Translations under genes and position numbers: made by a program
Source of the DNA: Moritella dasanensis ArB 0140
GTDB taxonomy: Bacteria; Pseudomonadota; Gammaproteobacteria; Enterobacterales; Moritellaceae
Assembly (NCBI RefSeq): GCF_000276805.1
Contig: NZ_AKXQ01000013.1
Coordinates: 94,860-158,859, forward strand
Length of the DNA stretch: 64,000 bases
Direction: 5' to 3'
Shown here: one piece after another, positions 20,329-31,301 of the stretch
How positions within the stretch are numbered: position 1 is the first letter of the stretch
Layout of the letters: every line of letters begins with the position of its first letter
The notes under the pieces: generated by a model
Told to the model about the DNA's origin: nothing
What the model saw: the letters and a program-made list of their open reading frames with translations, nothing else
The model's database searches: none

Positions 20329-22788
20329 ATGCGAGTTTTAAAATTTGGTGGTACATCGTTAGCGAATGCTGAACGATTTGCCTGTGCTGCAGATATCTCT
20401 GTGAGTAACATTGAACAATCACAGGTAGCATTGGTATTATCTGCGCCAGCAAAAGTCACCAACAACTTGGTTGCCGCGGTGCAACAAACAGTTCGTGGCC
20501 TTGACGCAGAGTCTTCACTCGCAGAAATCGACGGTATTTTTAATGCGCTTATTGTGGGTTTGAAAACGCAATACGTTAATTTTAATGACGAATTAGCATT
20601 CGCGCAGCTTGCAACCTCGTTAGCGACATTAAGAGAATATTTATACGGCGTTAAATTATTATCGCAATGCCCTGAAAATATTGAAGCGAAGATTTTATGT
20701 ACCGGTGAAAAGCTAAGTATTGTTTGCATGGAGCAACTGTTATTAGCACGTGGTTTTAAAGTTGAAGTGATCGTGCCACAAGACAAACTTGTTGGCCAAG
20801 GTAGTGTATTAGAAGCATCGGTAGACATTGAAGCATCGCGTGCACGCTTCGAACAAGAGCCAATTAAAACTGACCACATCTATTTAATGCCTGGGTTCAC
20901 TGCTGGCGACGAACAAGGCAACACGGTTGTACTTGGTCGTAATGGCTCTGATTATTCAGCAGCAGTATTAGCAGCGTGTCTGTATGCGGATTGTTGTGAG
21001 ATCTGGACAGACGTAGACGGTGTTTACGCTTGTGATCCACGTTTAGTAAAAGATGCCAAATTACTGAAGACATTAAGTTACCCAGAAGCAATGGAACTGT
21101 CTTATTTTGGTGCTAAAGTTTTACACCCAAAAACGATTGCCCCGATTGCCCTGCACCACATTCCTTGTTTGATTAAGAACACCAAAAATCCAGAAGGCGA
21201 AGGCACCTTAATTGGCGGCCAAATGTCAAAAACTCAAGCTGAAGTTAAATCATTATCAGAGCTTGGTGGCATGACGATGATTAACGTATCGGGTCCCGGT
21301 ATGAAAGGTATGGTTGGCATGGCTGGCCGTATTTTTGAAACTGTGTCTCGCGCCGGTGTTTCAATTGCCCTTATTACTCAGTCATCTTCAGAATACAGCG
21401 TTAGTTTCTGTATCCACAGTTATGATGCCAGCAAAGCCAAACTAGCGTTGAATAGCGAATTTAAACTCGAGATCAGTAACCAGTTACTCGAGCCTATCGA
21501 GATGCGTGATGGTTTAGCCATTGTGTCACTGGTTGGTGACGGCATGCGTAAAGCCAATGGCATCGCAGCGCGTTTCTTTACTGCATTAGCCCAAGCATCG
21601 GTTAACCTTGTTGCGATTGCGCAAGGTTCATCAGAGCGTTCTATCTCTGCGGTTATTGATGAAAGCAAAGCCAATGAAGCCATTAAAGCATCGCACGATA
21701 TCTTCTTTGGTAAGCAACAATACATCGACCTGTTCTTATTAGGTTGTGGTGGTGTTGGTGCGGCATTGGTTGAACAAATTAAACGTCAAAAAGCCTTCTT
21801 AGCAAAACGTCAAATCGAGATCCGTGTATGCGGTATCGCTAATAGCCGTCAGATGTTATTAGATTCAGAAGGTTTGTCATTAACAAACTGGGCAGACGAT
21901 CTTGCCGCAAGCGATATTGAATTTTCATTAACGCAACTTGAAGACTTAGTTAAAAACAGTCACATCATTAACCCGGTGATCGTGGACTGTACCAGTAATG
22001 ATAACTTGGCGAGTCAGTATGTTGACTTCCTCGGCAGTGGTTTTCATGTTGTCGCGGCGAATAAGAAAGCCAACACCATGAGCATGGATTATTACCACGA
22101 GTTGCGTTCAACGGCATTAAAAACCCGTCGTCGTTTCTTATACGATACCAACGTAGGTGCTGGCCTGCCAGTGATCGAAAATCTACAGAACTTATTAAGT
22201 GCTGGTGATGAGCTAGAGCGCTTTAACGGTATTTTATCGGGTTCAATGTCATACATCTTTGGTAAATTAGATGAAGGCATGAGTTTCTCGCAAGCAACAG
22301 CGCAAGCACGCGATAATGGCTTTACGGAACCAGATCCACGTGAAGATTTAAGCGGCATGGACATCGCCCGTAAATTATTAATTATTGCCCGTGAAGCGGG
22401 CATGAATTTAACGCTAGAGCAAGTTGAAGTTGAAGAAGCAATACCAGCTGGCTTTGATGCAACAGGGACCAATGAAGAGTTCATGGCGAATCTGCCAAAA
22501 GCAGATGCGTACTTTGCTGACCTGCAAGCGACAGCAGCACAAGAAGGTAAAGTATTACGTTACATCGGCCAAATTGAAGACGGTAAATGTAAAGTATCGA
22601 TCGCGGCAGTGCCAGAATCTGATCCACTGAATAAAGTCAAAGATGGCGAGAATGCGTTAGCGTTTTACAGCCGTTACTATCAACCAATCCCGATGGTATT
22701 ACGTGGTTATGGTGCAGGTTCAGAAGTGACTGCAGCAGGCGTATTTGCGGATGTATTACGTACCCTTAACTGGAAGCAAGAGGTTTAG
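20329..22788 (+). CDS. thrA: Bifunctional aspartokinase I / homoserine dehydrogenase I
   Basis: First and third steps of the aspartate pathway to threonine. N-terminal aspartokinase (residues 1 to about 285; [44 protein letters not shown]), two ACT regulatory domains (about 310-460; [21 protein letters not shown]) that bind threonine, and C-terminal homoserine dehydrogenase (about 465-819; [53 protein letters not shown]). 819 aa, same as E. coli ThrA (820). First gene of thrABC, translated after the attenuator; thrB starts two bases after its stop. Confidence 0.98.
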   Translation: MRVLKFGGTSLANAERFACAADISVSNIEQSQVALVLSAPAKVTNNLVAAVQQTVRGLDAESSLAEIDGIFNALIVGLKTQYVNFNDELAFAQLATSLATLREYLYGVKLLSQCPENIEAKILCTGEKLSIVCMEQLLLARGFKVEVIVPQDKLVGQGSVLEASVDIEASRARFEQEPIKTDHIYLMPGFTAGDEQGNTVVLGRNGSDYSAAVLAACLYADCCEIWTDVDGVYACDPRLVKDAKLLKTLSYPEAMELSYFGAKVLHPKTIAPIALHHIPCLIKNTKNPEGEGTLIGGQMSKTQAEVKSLSELGGMTMINVSGPGMKGMVGMAGRIFETVSRAGVSIALITQSSSEYSVSFCIHSYDASKAKLALNSEFKLEISNQLLEPIEMRDGLAIVSLVGDGMRKANGIAARFFTALAQASVNLVAIAQGSSERSISAVIDESKANEAIKASHDIFFGKQQYIDLFLLGCGGVGAALVEQIKRQKAFLAKRQIEIRVCGIANSRQMLLDSEGLSLTNWADDLAASDIEFSLTQLEDLVKNSHIINPVIVDCTSNDNLASQYVDFLGSGFHVVAANKKANTMSMDYYHELRSTALKTRRRFLYDTNVGAGLPVIENLQNLLSAGDELERFNGILSGSMSYIFGKLDEGMSFSQATAQARDNGFTEPDPREDLSGMDIARKLLIIAREAGMNLTLEQVEVEEAIPAGFDATGTNEEFMANLPKADAYFADLQATAAQEGKVLRYIGQIEDGKCKVSIAAVPESDPLNKVKDGENALAFYSRYYQPIPMVLRGYGAGSEVTAAGVFADVLRTLNWKQEV

Positions 22789-22790
22789 TC

Positions 22791-23747
22791 ATGAGCATTG
22801 TTGTATTCGCACCGGCATCGGTAGCAAATGTAAGTGCAGGTTTTGATGCATTAGGTTTTCCGATTGCGCCGATCGACGGCTCACTCATCGGTGATAAAGT
22901 ATTTATTACCGATGCTGACTCGGCATTTAACTTAGTCTCTAGTGGTCGTTTTAAGCATAAACTGCCTGATGATTACCGTGAAAACATCATCTATGATTGT
23001 TATCTTGGTTATGCCGCAGCGTTAGAAAAACGTGGTTTGAAGATTAAAAACATCGCCATGGAGTTAGAAAAAAACTTACCGATTGGCAGTGGTTTAGGTT
23101 CTAGTGCCGCGTCAATTGTGGCAGGCCTAGAAGCGCTGAATGTATTTCATGATAATACCCTTGGTGAACACGAAATGGTGTTACTTATGGGTGAACTGGA
23201 AGGCAAAATCAGTGGTAGCGTGCATTATGATAACGTTGCGCCTTGTGCGTTAGGTGGCATGCAATTAATGCTCAACGAAAATGGGGTGATCAGTCAATCT
23301 GTGCCTTGTTTCGATGAGTGGTATTGGGTCGTCGCTTATCCGGGCATTAGCATCTCGACTGCTGCTGCGCGTGACATATTACCAACAGAATACAGCCGTG
23401 GTGATTGTTTAACGTATGGTCGCCATTTAGCGGGCTTCATTCACGCTTGTTATAGCAAACAACAAGATCTAGCTGCGGCGATGTTGAAAGACGTGATTGC
23501 AGAACCGTATCGTTCACAGCTTATTCCTAAATTTGATGAAGTGCGTGACTATGCTAAAGAACTGGGCGCATTAGCTACCGGTATCTCAGGGTCTGGACCA
23601 ACGGTATTTAACGTCATGACTGACTTAGCCCAAGCTGAAAAGTTAAAAGCCTGGTTAGACGCTAACTTTATCCAAAACGGTGATGGTTTTACCCACATCT
23701 GTAAACTGGATAAACAGGGCGCACGTGTTGTTGGTAGTGAGTTATAA
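22791..23747 (+). CDS. thrB: Homoserine kinase
   Basis: GHMP-family kinase that phosphorylates homoserine on oxygen. The ATP-binding loop [21 protein letters not shown] and the N-terminal [17 protein letters not shown] are diagnostic, and the C-terminal [12 protein letters not shown] is the third GHMP motif. 318 aa. Translationally coupled to thrA (two-base gap). Confidence 0.97.
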   Translation: MSIVVFAPASVANVSAGFDALGFPIAPIDGSLIGDKVFITDADSAFNLVSSGRFKHKLPDDYRENIIYDCYLGYAAALEKRGLKIKNIAMELEKNLPIGSGLGSSAASIVAGLEALNVFHDNTLGEHEMVLLMGELEGKISGSVHYDNVAPCALGGMQLMLNENGVISQSVPCFDEWYWVVAYPGISISTAAARDILPTEYSRGDCLTYGRHLAGFIHACYSKQQDLAAAMLKDVIAEPYRSQLIPKFDEVRDYAKELGALATGISGSGPTVFNVMTDLAQAEKLKAWLDANFIQNGDGFTHICKLDKQGARVVGSEL

Positions 23748-23787
23748 CCAAAGGTTGTAATAAGCTGCAGTAATAAAGAAACAAGTA

Positions 23788-23810
23788 CTGCATGATTGTC
23801 TATCATGCAG
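23788..23810 (+). promoter_or_regulatory. Intra-operon hairpin between thrB and thrC
   Basis: Perfect eight-base inverted repeat CTGCATGA-ttgtcta-TCATGCAG in the 97-base thrB-thrC gap, with no T-run. It could be a processing or stability element tuning thrC relative to thrAB. Confidence 0.45.
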
Positions 23811-23844
23811 GTAGCACCAATGATGTTTTAGGGAATGAACAACA

Positions 23845-25143
23845 ATGAAATTATATAGCATTAAAGATCACGCAGAGACAGTCAGCTTTTCACAAGCAGT
23901 GAAACAAGGCATGGGTAAAAACCAAGGTTTGTTCTTTCCAAGCGAAATAAATCCGATTGACGATATTGATGCCTTACTAGAGATGAACCTAGTTGATCGT
24001 AGTCGCGTTATTTTACAATCACTGATCGGTGATGAATTTAGCCAACAAGAATTACATGACATTGTTGAAGGTGCGTTTAACTTTCCTGCGCCAGTGACCA
24101 AGATCAGCGATAAGATCAGTGCATTGGAATTATTCCACGGGCCGACATTGGCATTTAAAGACTTTGGCGGCCGCTTCATGGCGCAATGTCTATCTCGCCT
24201 CACCGCCGATCAAAAAGCACGCGGCGAAAAAATCACGATCCTAACCGCGACATCAGGTGATACTGGTGCTGCAGTGGCACATGCTTTCTACGGTATCGAA
24301 AATATCGAAGTCGTCGTCATGTATCCAAAAGGTAAGATCAGTTTCTTACAAGAACAAATGTTCTGTACGCTTGGCGGTAACATCCGCACTATCGCTGTAG
24401 ATGGTGACTTTGATGCTTGTCAGGCATTGATGAAGCAATCATTTGATGATGCAGAACTGCGTCAGGCGATTGGCCTTAACTCAGCAAACTCGATTAACAT
24501 TAGCCGTTTGATGGCGCAGATTTGTTATTACTTTGAAGCATTCGCGCAACTGCCAAAAGCACAACGTGCTCAAACAGTGGTGTCTGTGCCAAGTGGTAAC
24601 TTCGGTAATCTAACAGCAGGTCTATTAGCAAAAACATTAGGCTTACCGGTTAAGCGTTTTATTGCTGCAACGAATATCAATGATACCGTGCCGCGCTATT
24701 TACAAAGCGGTGAGTGGGATCCAAAAGCAACACAAGCAACACTCTCTAATGCAATGGATGTGAGCGTACCAAGCAACTGGCCACGTATCGAAGAACTTGC
24801 GCGTGTTAAAGGTTGGGACTTATCTGACTTATCTGAGTTGGCCTCTGACTGTTTATCTGATGAAGATACCAAGCAAGCTGTTGTAGCACTCGATGAGCAA
24901 GGTTACTTATGTGAACCGCATGGTGCGATAGCCTATGATCGTTTAGCAGCACAGCTAGGCGAAGATGAATTCGGCTTATTCTTATGTACTGCGCATCCTG
25001 CGAAGTTCAAAGAGTCTGTTGAAGAAATTCTTGGTCGCGATATTGGTTTACCACAAGAATTAGCCGATTGCGCCGACAAGCCAAACTTATCGGTTGATAT
25101 GGCCAATGATTTTGCCGCATTACGTGCATTATTGATGGCGTAG
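23845..25143 (+). CDS. thrC: Threonine synthase
   Basis: PLP enzyme converting O-phosphohomoserine to threonine. The PLP lysine lies in LAFKDFGGRFMAQ, the phosphate/PLP loop in TATSGDTGAAVAHAF, and the glycine-rich motif in SVPSGNFGNLTAG; the N-terminus MKLYSIKDHAETVSFSQAV matches the short-chain bacterial class. 432 aa. Last gene of thrABC, followed by a terminator. Confidence 0.97.
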   Translation: MKLYSIKDHAETVSFSQAVKQGMGKNQGLFFPSEINPIDDIDALLEMNLVDRSRVILQSLIGDEFSQQELHDIVEGAFNFPAPVTKISDKISALELFHGPTLAFKDFGGRFMAQCLSRLTADQKARGEKITILTATSGDTGAAVAHAFYGIENIEVVVMYPKGKISFLQEQMFCTLGGNIRTIAVDGDFDACQALMKQSFDDAELRQAIGLNSANSINISRLMAQICYYFEAFAQLPKAQRAQTVVSVPSGNFGNLTAGLLAKTLGLPVKRFIAATNINDTVPRYLQSGEWDPKATQATLSNAMDVSVPSNWPRIEELARVKGWDLSDLSELASDCLSDEDTKQAVVALDEQGYLCEPHGAIAYDRLAAQLGEDEFGLFLCTAHPAKFKESVEEILGRDIGLPQELADCADKPNLSVDMANDFAALRALLMA

Positions 25144-25179
25144 ACTAGCCTTAGTAACGGGCTCTCACATTTTGTGAGT

Positions 25180-25230
25180 ATACCTTGTTTTTATGTCTCT
25201 ATAGATGACATGACAACAAGGTATTTTTTT
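25180..25230 (+). terminator. Terminator after thrC
   Basis: Ten-base outer stem ATACCTTGTT/AACAAGGTAT enclosing a second small stem (ATGTC/GACAT), followed by TTTTTTT. Confidence 0.75.
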
Positions 25231-25403
25231 GTCTTTATTTTCTTTACCAATCTGATTATTAAGGCTTAAACGCTCAATTTAGTTAAATTTATGTTATTTC
25301 AGCACTGCAATATCAGCAATTATCGCTTGAATATCTTTGATAACAGGGGTAGCGTTGCTCACCTCGTACTAAAATAGTCACTTCGATTTAAAATAAGGCA
25401 CTT

Positions 25404-26270
25404 ATGGGTAAGGTATTAAAAGATCTGCTTGGACAGTTAACGTTAGAAACCATTGAAGAAGGGATCTATCGTGGTCAAAGTCAAGATTTAGGATTTGGCG
25501 CTGTATTTGGCGGCCAAGTGATGGGACAAGCATTATCGGCAGCAAAAGAAACCGTTTCAGCCGATCGCAAGGTGCATTCGTTTCATTCTTATTTCCTGCG
25601 TGCTGGTGATGTTAAAAAACCGATTATTTACGAAGTTGAAAAAATTCGCGATGGTGGTTCGATTACCACTCGCCGTATTCGTGCCATTCAAAATGGCCAA
25701 GCTATTTTCTACATGACAGCGTCTTATCAGATTGAACGTGAAGGTTACGACCATCAAGATATCATGCCGGATGTACCACCACCGGAAGACCTGCTTTCAG
25801 AACAAGACCATGTGTTATCGCTGCGTGATGAGTTACCAGATGATATCTGTGCCAAATTTGTGTGTGAAAGACCGATTGAAATGCGCCCTGTGCATTATCT
25901 TGATCCGCTTAACGAAGCGAAATCATCACCAGAGCGCTACATTTGGTTTAAAGCCAATGGTCAAATGCCAGACGATGCCCGTATTCATAAATATCTATTA
26001 GCCTACGCGTCTGACTTCTGCTTCTTACCAACGGCATTGCAACCACACGGTAAAGGTTTCATGAGCCCGAACATGCAAGTGGTGACCATAGATCATTCAA
26101 TGTGGTTCCACCGTGATTTCCGCATGGACGACTGGTTACTTTATGCCGTAGATAGCTCTAGTGCCTCAGGTTCTCGTGGCTTAGTGCGCGGTCGTTTCTT
26201 TACCCGCGATGGCAAAATGGTCGCAACAACTATGCAAGAAGGGTTAATTCGTAACCGAGAGATCGCTTAA
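25404..26270 (+). CDS. tesB: Acyl-CoA thioesterase II
   Basis: Double hot-dog thioesterase hydrolysing medium- and long-chain acyl-CoAs. 288 aa, like E. coli TesB (286). Visible: YRGQSQDLGFGAVFGGQVMGQAL, VHSFHSYFLRAGD, and in the second domain YASDFCFLPTAL and the active-site region DHSMWFHRDFRMDDWLLY. Monocistronic, followed by a terminator. Confidence 0.96.
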   Translation: MGKVLKDLLGQLTLETIEEGIYRGQSQDLGFGAVFGGQVMGQALSAAKETVSADRKVHSFHSYFLRAGDVKKPIIYEVEKIRDGGSITTRRIRAIQNGQAIFYMTASYQIEREGYDHQDIMPDVPPPEDLLSEQDHVLSLRDELPDDICAKFVCERPIEMRPVHYLDPLNEAKSSPERYIWFKANGQMPDDARIHKYLLAYASDFCFLPTALQPHGKGFMSPNMQVVTIDHSMWFHRDFRMDDWLLYAVDSSSASGSRGLVRGRFFTRDGKMVATTMQEGLIRNREIA

Positions 26271-26292
26271 TTACGTACTTAATTACCTAATA

Positions 26293-26332
26293 GGACAACA
26301 TTTCGGTTAAAACAGCCGAAATGTTGTTTTAT
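26293..26332 (+). terminator. Terminator after tesB
   Basis: ACAACATTTCGG / CCGAAATGTTGT stem around an eight- or nine-base loop, then TTTTA. It lies 20 bases after the tesB stop. Confidence 0.7.
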
Positions 26333-26463
26333 TACGAAAATTTGTGGGCGGGATCATGCTTTCCTGAAATTTATATACATTTCCTATCCCAGCATATTCG
26401 CTTATGCCTAAATTTAATCTACAATGAAGTTCGTTTTTTGTTATTAGGTATTCAACCCCGATT

Positions 26464-27492
26464 ATGTCAATTAGAGTTGCGATTAATGGTTACGGACGAA
26501 TTGGACGCAGTGTTGTCCGAGCGTTGTATGAAAGTAACCGTCAGGACGAAATTAAGATCGTTGTGATCAACGAACTCGCCGATCCTGAAGCGATAGTACA
26601 CTTAACTCAATATGACTCAACGCATGGTCGTTTTCCTTTCTCAGTGCAACTGGGCGATAACATTCTACAAATCGAAAATGATTGTATTCATTTAGTGCGT
26701 CATCCCGAGTTAGCTGATTTACCTTGGCTGGAACATGATATTGATATCGTGCTTGACTGTACGGGTATCTTTGGCACTAAAGCGGATGCCGAAGCACATA
26801 TTGCTGCCGGCGCTAAAAAAGTTATTTTTTCCCATCCAGCCAGTTCGGATGTTGATGCCACGGTTGTCTTTGGCGTTAACCATGAACAGCTAACGGGTGC
26901 TGAGACATTTATCTCCGGTGCATCTTGTACGACTAACTGCATGGTGCCCGTTATTAATACGCTCGATGCAGCGTTTGATATTAAATGTGGCACGATCACC
27001 ACGATTCACTCAGCAATGAATGATCAACCTGTTATTGACTCTTACCATTCCGACTTACGCCGCACACGTGCTGCAAGTCATTCTATTATTCCGGTTGATA
27101 CAAAATTAGCGGCAGGTATTGAACGTATCTTGCCAAAATTTGCCAATAAATTTGAAGCGATTGCAGTGCGCGTTCCTACCTTGAACGTAACGGCAATGGA
27201 TTTGAGTATTACGGTAAGCAAAAGTGTCACTATCGAAGATATTAACAATTGCTTACACGCGGCAGCAGAAACCGAATTAAAAGGGATCTTGGGTTATACC
27301 GAGGCCCCATTAGTATCGATAGACTTTAACCACGACCCTCGCTCTAGCATCATTGATGGCACTCAAACACGAGTCAGCGATGGTCACTTGGTTAAATTGT
27401 TAGCCTGGTGTGATAACGAATGGGGCTTTGCTAACCGTCTACTTGATACGACTTATTACATCGCTACGCTAGCGAAAAATAGATTGAAATAA
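26464..27492 (+). CDS. epd: D-erythrose-4-phosphate dehydrogenase
   Basis: GAPDH-like NAD enzyme that oxidises erythrose 4-phosphate to 4-phosphoerythronate for pyridoxal phosphate synthesis. N-terminal Rossmann motif [17 protein letters not shown], catalytic Cys in [13 protein letters not shown], phosphate-binding [14 protein letters not shown] and C-terminal [14 protein letters not shown]. The insertion-free N-terminal region and the position directly before pgk-fbaA, as in E. coli, favour Epd over GapA. 342 aa. Confidence 0.92.
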   Translation: MSIRVAINGYGRIGRSVVRALYESNRQDEIKIVVINELADPEAIVHLTQYDSTHGRFPFSVQLGDNILQIENDCIHLVRHPELADLPWLEHDIDIVLDCTGIFGTKADAEAHIAAGAKKVIFSHPASSDVDATVVFGVNHEQLTGAETFISGASCTTNCMVPVINTLDAAFDIKCGTITTIHSAMNDQPVIDSYHSDLRRTRAASHSIIPVDTKLAAGIERILPKFANKFEAIAVRVPTLNVTAMDLSITVSKSVTIEDINNCLHAAAETELKGILGYTEAPLVSIDFNHDPRSSIIDGTQTRVSDGHLVKLLAWCDNEWGFANRLLDTTYYIATLAKNRLK

Positions 27493-27525
27493 ATTTTATA
27501 AAATTGATAGCTTAAGGATTGAACG

Positions 27526-28692
27526 ATGAATATTATTAAAATGAAAGATCTTGATCTTGCAGGTCAACGTGTATTAATTCGTGCTGATTTAAACGTACCA
27601 ATTAAAAATGGCAAAGTAACATCTGACGCGCGTATCCGTGCTTCATTACCAACAATCAAACTTGCACTTGCTGCGGGCGCAAAAGTGATGGTTACATCAC
27701 ACCTTGGACGTCCAACTGAAGGTGAATTCGCTCAAGAGTTCTCACTAGAGCCTGTTGTAAACTACCTTAAAGAAGCGTTAGAAAATAACGTTGTACTAGC
27801 AAGTGATTACCTAGACGGTTTAGAACTAAACGCAGGTGAATTAGTTGTACTAGAAAACGTACGCTTTAATAAAGGCGAAAAGAAAAACGAAGAAGGTCTA
27901 TCAAAAGCATACGCAGCATTATGTGATGTATTTGTAATGGACGCATTTGGTACGGCTCACCGTGCTCAAGCATCTACACACGGCGTAGGCATGTACGCAC
28001 CTGTTGCTTGTGCTGGTCCACTACTAAGTGCTGAACTTGAAGCACTAGGCAAAGCAATGGACAAGCCTGCTCGTCCAATGTTAGCAATCGTTGGTGGTTC
28101 TAAAGTATCAACTAAACTTACCGTACTTGATTCATTATCAACGATTGCTGATCAGCTAGTTGTTGGTGGCGGTATCGCGAATACATTCATCGCAGCACAA
28201 GGCCACAACGTTGGTAAATCACTGTGTGAACATGACCTAGTTGATACAGCTAAAGCATTAATGGCTAAATGTGAAATCCCAGTAGCAACTGATGTATTAG
28301 TAGCAACTGAATTTTCAGAAACAGCTGAAGCAACATTGAAAGCAGCATCAGACGTAAACGATGATGACATGATCTTCGATTTAGGTCCTGAATCTGCAAA
28401 CAAACTTGCTGAAATGATTAAAGAAGCTAAAACAATTATCTGGAATGGTCCAGTTGGCGTATTTGAATTCGCTAACTTTTCACAAGGTACAGAAATCATT
28501 GGCCGCGCAATTGCAGAAAGTGATGCTTTCTCTATCGCTGGTGGCGGTGACACATTAGCAGCTATCGACCAATTCGGTCTAACTGATGGTATCTCTTATA
28601 TCTCTACAGGTGGCGGCGCGTTCCTTGAGTTTGTAGAAGGTAAAGTATTACCAGCAGTAGCTATGTTAGAAGAACGTGCGAAAAACGGCTAA
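27526..28692 (+). CDS. pgk: Phosphoglycerate kinase
   Basis: Glycolytic kinase, 1,3-bisphosphoglycerate plus ADP to 3-phosphoglycerate plus [52 protein letters not shown] and the C-terminal nucleotide loop GGGDTLAA are all present. 388 aa. 33 bases after epd and upstream of fbaA in a glycolytic cluster; its codon choice (very few rare codons) is typical of a highly expressed gene. Confidence 0.98.
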   Translation: MNIIKMKDLDLAGQRVLIRADLNVPIKNGKVTSDARIRASLPTIKLALAAGAKVMVTSHLGRPTEGEFAQEFSLEPVVNYLKEALENNVVLASDYLDGLELNAGELVVLENVRFNKGEKKNEEGLSKAYAALCDVFVMDAFGTAHRAQASTHGVGMYAPVACAGPLLSAELEALGKAMDKPARPMLAIVGGSKVSTKLTVLDSLSTIADQLVVGGGIANTFIAAQGHNVGKSLCEHDLVDTAKALMAKCEIPVATDVLVATEFSETAEATLKAASDVNDDDMIFDLGPESANKLAEMIKEAKTIIWNGPVGVFEFANFSQGTEIIGRAIAESDAFSIAGGGDTLAAIDQFGLTDGISYISTGGGAFLEFVEGKVLPAVAMLEERAKNG

Positions 28693-28825
28693 CGCATAAC
28701 GAATCGTTGTTTTGTTGCTACGGCTCTCGCTATATAAAGTTAGATTAACTGTGGCAGCAAAAGTATTTTAAAAATTAGTACTGAATGACTCAGTACTCAA
28801 ATATTTAAACAATAAGGCTAATATT

Positions 28826-29902
28826 ATGTCTAAGATCTTTGATGTTGTAAAACCAGGTGTTGTAACAGGCGATGACGTGCAAAAAGTTTTTGCAATTGCT
28901 AAAGAAAACAACTTCGCTCTACCTGCTGTAAACATGGTAAGCACTGATTCAATCAACGGTGCATTAGAAGCGGCTAAAAAATCTAATTCTCCAGTGATTA
29001 TTCAGTTCTCACACGGCGGCGCTGCATTCTTCGCTGGTAAAGGTATTGGTCTTGAAGGTCACGGCGGTTCTATCATGGGCGCTATCGCCGGTGCTAAATA
29101 CGTACACGTGATGGCTGAATCTTATGGTGTTCCAGTTATCATCCATACAGATCACGCGGCTAAGAAATTACTACCTTGGATCGACGGACTACTAGACGCT
29201 GGTGAAGAATTCTTCGCACAAACTGGTAAGCCACTATTCAGCTCACACATGTTAGATCTTTCTGAAGAGTCTTTAGAAGAAAACATCGCGACTTGTGGTG
29301 AATACCTAACGCGTATGGCTAAGATGGAAATGACTATCGAAATCGAGCTAGGTTGTACTGGTGGTGAAGAAGATGGCGTAGATAACTCTGACATGGACGC
29401 ATCTGAACTTTATACTTCTCCAGAAGACGTTGCATACGCTTACGAAAAACTGAACGCTATCAGCCCACGTTTCACTATCGCTGCCTCTTTCGGTAACGTA
29501 CACGGTGTATACAAGCCAGGTAACGTTGTACTTACTCCAACTATCCTACGTGATTCACAAGCATACGTTTCAGAGAAATTTGGCCTACCAGCTAACTCTC
29601 TAAACTTCGTATTCCACGGTGGTTCAGGTTCTTCAGAAGCTGAAATCCAAGAATCAATCGGTTACGGTGTTATCAAAATGAACATCGATACTGATACACA
29701 GTGGGCTACTTGGGAAGGTATCAAAGACTACTACGAAGGTAAGAAAGAATTCCTTCAAGGCCAAATCGGTAACCCGACTGGCGTTGATGCGCCAAACAAG
29801 AAGCATTATGACCCACGTGTATGGTTACGCGCTGGTCAAACAAGTCTTGTAGCGCGTCTAGAACAAGCTCACAAAGACCTAAACAGCGTAGACGTACTAT
29901 AA
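28826..29902 (+). CDS. fbaA: Class II fructose-bisphosphate aldolase
   Basis: Zinc-dependent aldolase that cleaves fructose 1,6-bisphosphate. Zinc ligands are in VIIHTDHAAKKLLPW, ASFGNVHGVYKPG and FVFHGGSGS; ELGCTGGEEDGVDNSDMD is the class II A signature. 358 aa, like E. coli FbaA (359). Preceded by a 133-base gap after pgk, with its own good ribosome binding site (AATAAGGCTAAT region), and closed by a strong terminator. Confidence 0.98.
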   Translation: MSKIFDVVKPGVVTGDDVQKVFAIAKENNFALPAVNMVSTDSINGALEAAKKSNSPVIIQFSHGGAAFFAGKGIGLEGHGGSIMGAIAGAKYVHVMAESYGVPVIIHTDHAAKKLLPWIDGLLDAGEEFFAQTGKPLFSSHMLDLSEESLEENIATCGEYLTRMAKMEMTIEIELGCTGGEEDGVDNSDMDASELYTSPEDVAYAYEKLNAISPRFTIAASFGNVHGVYKPGNVVLTPTILRDSQAYVSEKFGLPANSLNFVFHGGSGSSEAEIQESIGYGVIKMNIDTDTQWATWEGIKDYYEGKKEFLQGQIGNPTGVDAPNKKHYDPRVWLRAGQTSLVARLEQAHKDLNSVDVL

Positions 29903-29942
29903 TTATCCGTTAATATTCGGATTATTTAGTCAGTTAGTTGTT

Positions 29943-29977
29943 AATGCCGCAGACCTCAGGTCTGCGGCATTTTTTTT
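29943..29977 (+). terminator. Terminator after fbaA
   Basis: AATGCCGCAGACC-tca-GGTCTGCGGCATT followed by a run of T: a very stable 13-base stem closing the epd-pgk-fbaA unit. Confidence 0.92.
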
Positions 29978-30072
29978 ACCATAAATAGCGCATAACAAAA
30001 AGGAAGTAGTTGAAGGATAATATATTTTAAGTAAACTCTGCGTTTTCATCTTATTGATTAACATATAAATAA

Positions 30073-31218
30073 ATGTATATAACTAAATGTGTAAGCTGGA
30101 TAGTCATCAGCTGTATTGTTGGCGCTAAACTGGCAATTGCAGCATCCGCTCCTACATCAGTATCAGCACCAAAGATTGAGTTAGGACGTTATCTTTTTAA
30201 CGATGTCAGATTATCTAAATTTGGTAACCGCAGCTGTGCACTCTGCCATTCGCCTTTCCATGGTTGGAGTAACACCTTTAGCAAGACGCCTGATATCCAT
30301 GGCAATATATCCGCACTGAATACTCCATCCTTACTTAATGCTGTCGACTTCACTACTTATATGCAAGGCAGTCGTGATTTAACCGACTTAGCCGAAACCA
30401 TTAAACGTCCGTTATTATCAACATCCCCAGAAGAAATGGGCATGAAAGAGCAATTGTTGGTATCACGTCTGCAGCGTGAATCTTTGCTATACGCGCCCTT
30501 ATTTATGAGCGCCTTTGGTAGTACACAAATAACTCTGGAAAAAGTATTGCAGGCGTTGGCTGAATACGTAAAGACAATCCGTTCTACAGACACGTCTTAT
30601 CATCGCTATCTTGAGCAAGCTGATATAAACCAACTAACACCAGCACAGCAGAAAGGCTTGGTGCTGTTTAAAAGTGAACGGTTGAATTGTACTGCTTGCC
30701 ACAGTGGCGTGCTGCTGAATCGTCGCACAGATGCACGCGAGACTGATTTTGCTAATACCGGTCTCTATGGCATTGAATCCGAGGGGGGATATATCTATCC
30801 GCCAGCCGCATCTGGTTTGCAGAGTACAAGCGGGCGGATTGAAGATAATGGTAAATTTAGGATCCCGTCTTTAATCAATGTCACTGCCACAGGACCTTGG
30901 GGCCATGATGGTAGCTTTAGCACATTAGGCGCTGTTATTGACAGTTATGCTCGCGGTGGGCGCTTGACGGTTTCAGGTGCTAACCAAGGAGATGGCAAAA
31001 AGCATCTTCAAAAAGATCCCTTAATCACGGGCTTCAATTTAACGCCATTAGAGCGCTCGCAATTATTACGTTTTTTAGAGGCGCTCGCGATCCCTGTGCC
31101 ACCGCAATTAACCCAACATGCATCGCCATTCTGCGCCTTGGTGCAATTACCTGGCAGGGTGGATGTGGCTAATTGCATTCTGCCGTTTATCTATCGTGGT
31201 AATGAAAATACCCATTAA
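30073..31218 (+). CDS. Di-haem cytochrome c peroxidase/MauG-family protein
   Basis: Secreted (signal peptide about 1-23, ending AIAAS) periplasmic protein with two c-type haem sites: CALCH (55-59) and CTACH (206-210). This is the bacterial cytochrome c peroxidase/MauG layout, with an N-terminal haem domain, a central segment (ALAEYVKTI) and a C-terminal haem domain with FANTGLYG and FRIPSLINVTATGPWGHDGS. The family reduces H2O2 or oxidises protein residues. 381 aa. The partner is unknown; the next gene encodes another secreted protein 83 bases downstream. No classical CcpA N-terminal 'LGK-L(F/Y)FD' difference that would separate the two subfamilies could be judged. Confidence 0.85.
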   Translation: MYITKCVSWIVISCIVGAKLAIAASAPTSVSAPKIELGRYLFNDVRLSKFGNRSCALCHSPFHGWSNTFSKTPDIHGNISALNTPSLLNAVDFTTYMQGSRDLTDLAETIKRPLLSTSPEEMGMKEQLLVSRLQRESLLYAPLFMSAFGSTQITLEKVLQALAEYVKTIRSTDTSYHRYLEQADINQLTPAQQKGLVLFKSERLNCTACHSGVLLNRRTDARETDFANTGLYGIESEGGYIYPPAASGLQSTSGRIEDNGKFRIPSLINVTATGPWGHDGSFSTLGAVIDSYARGGRLTVSGANQGDGKKHLQKDPLITGFNLTPLERSQLLRFLEALAIPVPPQLTQHASPFCALVQLPGRVDVANCILPFIYRGNENTH

Positions 31219-31225
31219 CACTATT

Positions 31226-31288
31226 ATAAATACGATAAATACGATAAATACGATAAATACGATAAATAAGATAAATACAATAAACACA
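31226..31288. repeat. 9-bp tandem repeat (seven copies)
   Basis: Unit ATAAATACG repeated without gaps: four perfect copies, then ATAAATAAG, ATAAATACA and ATAAACACA. It lies between the peroxidase stop and the ribosome binding site of the next gene, so its copy number sets that distance. Confidence 0.9.
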
Positions 31289-31301
31289 CAGGAAAAATAG
31301 C

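Noticed and set aside
31118..31300. Asn-Thr-Ile repeat ORF across the 9-bp tandem repeat
   Set aside because: Low-complexity translation of the DNA repeat, overlapping the end of the peroxidase gene; not a gene.
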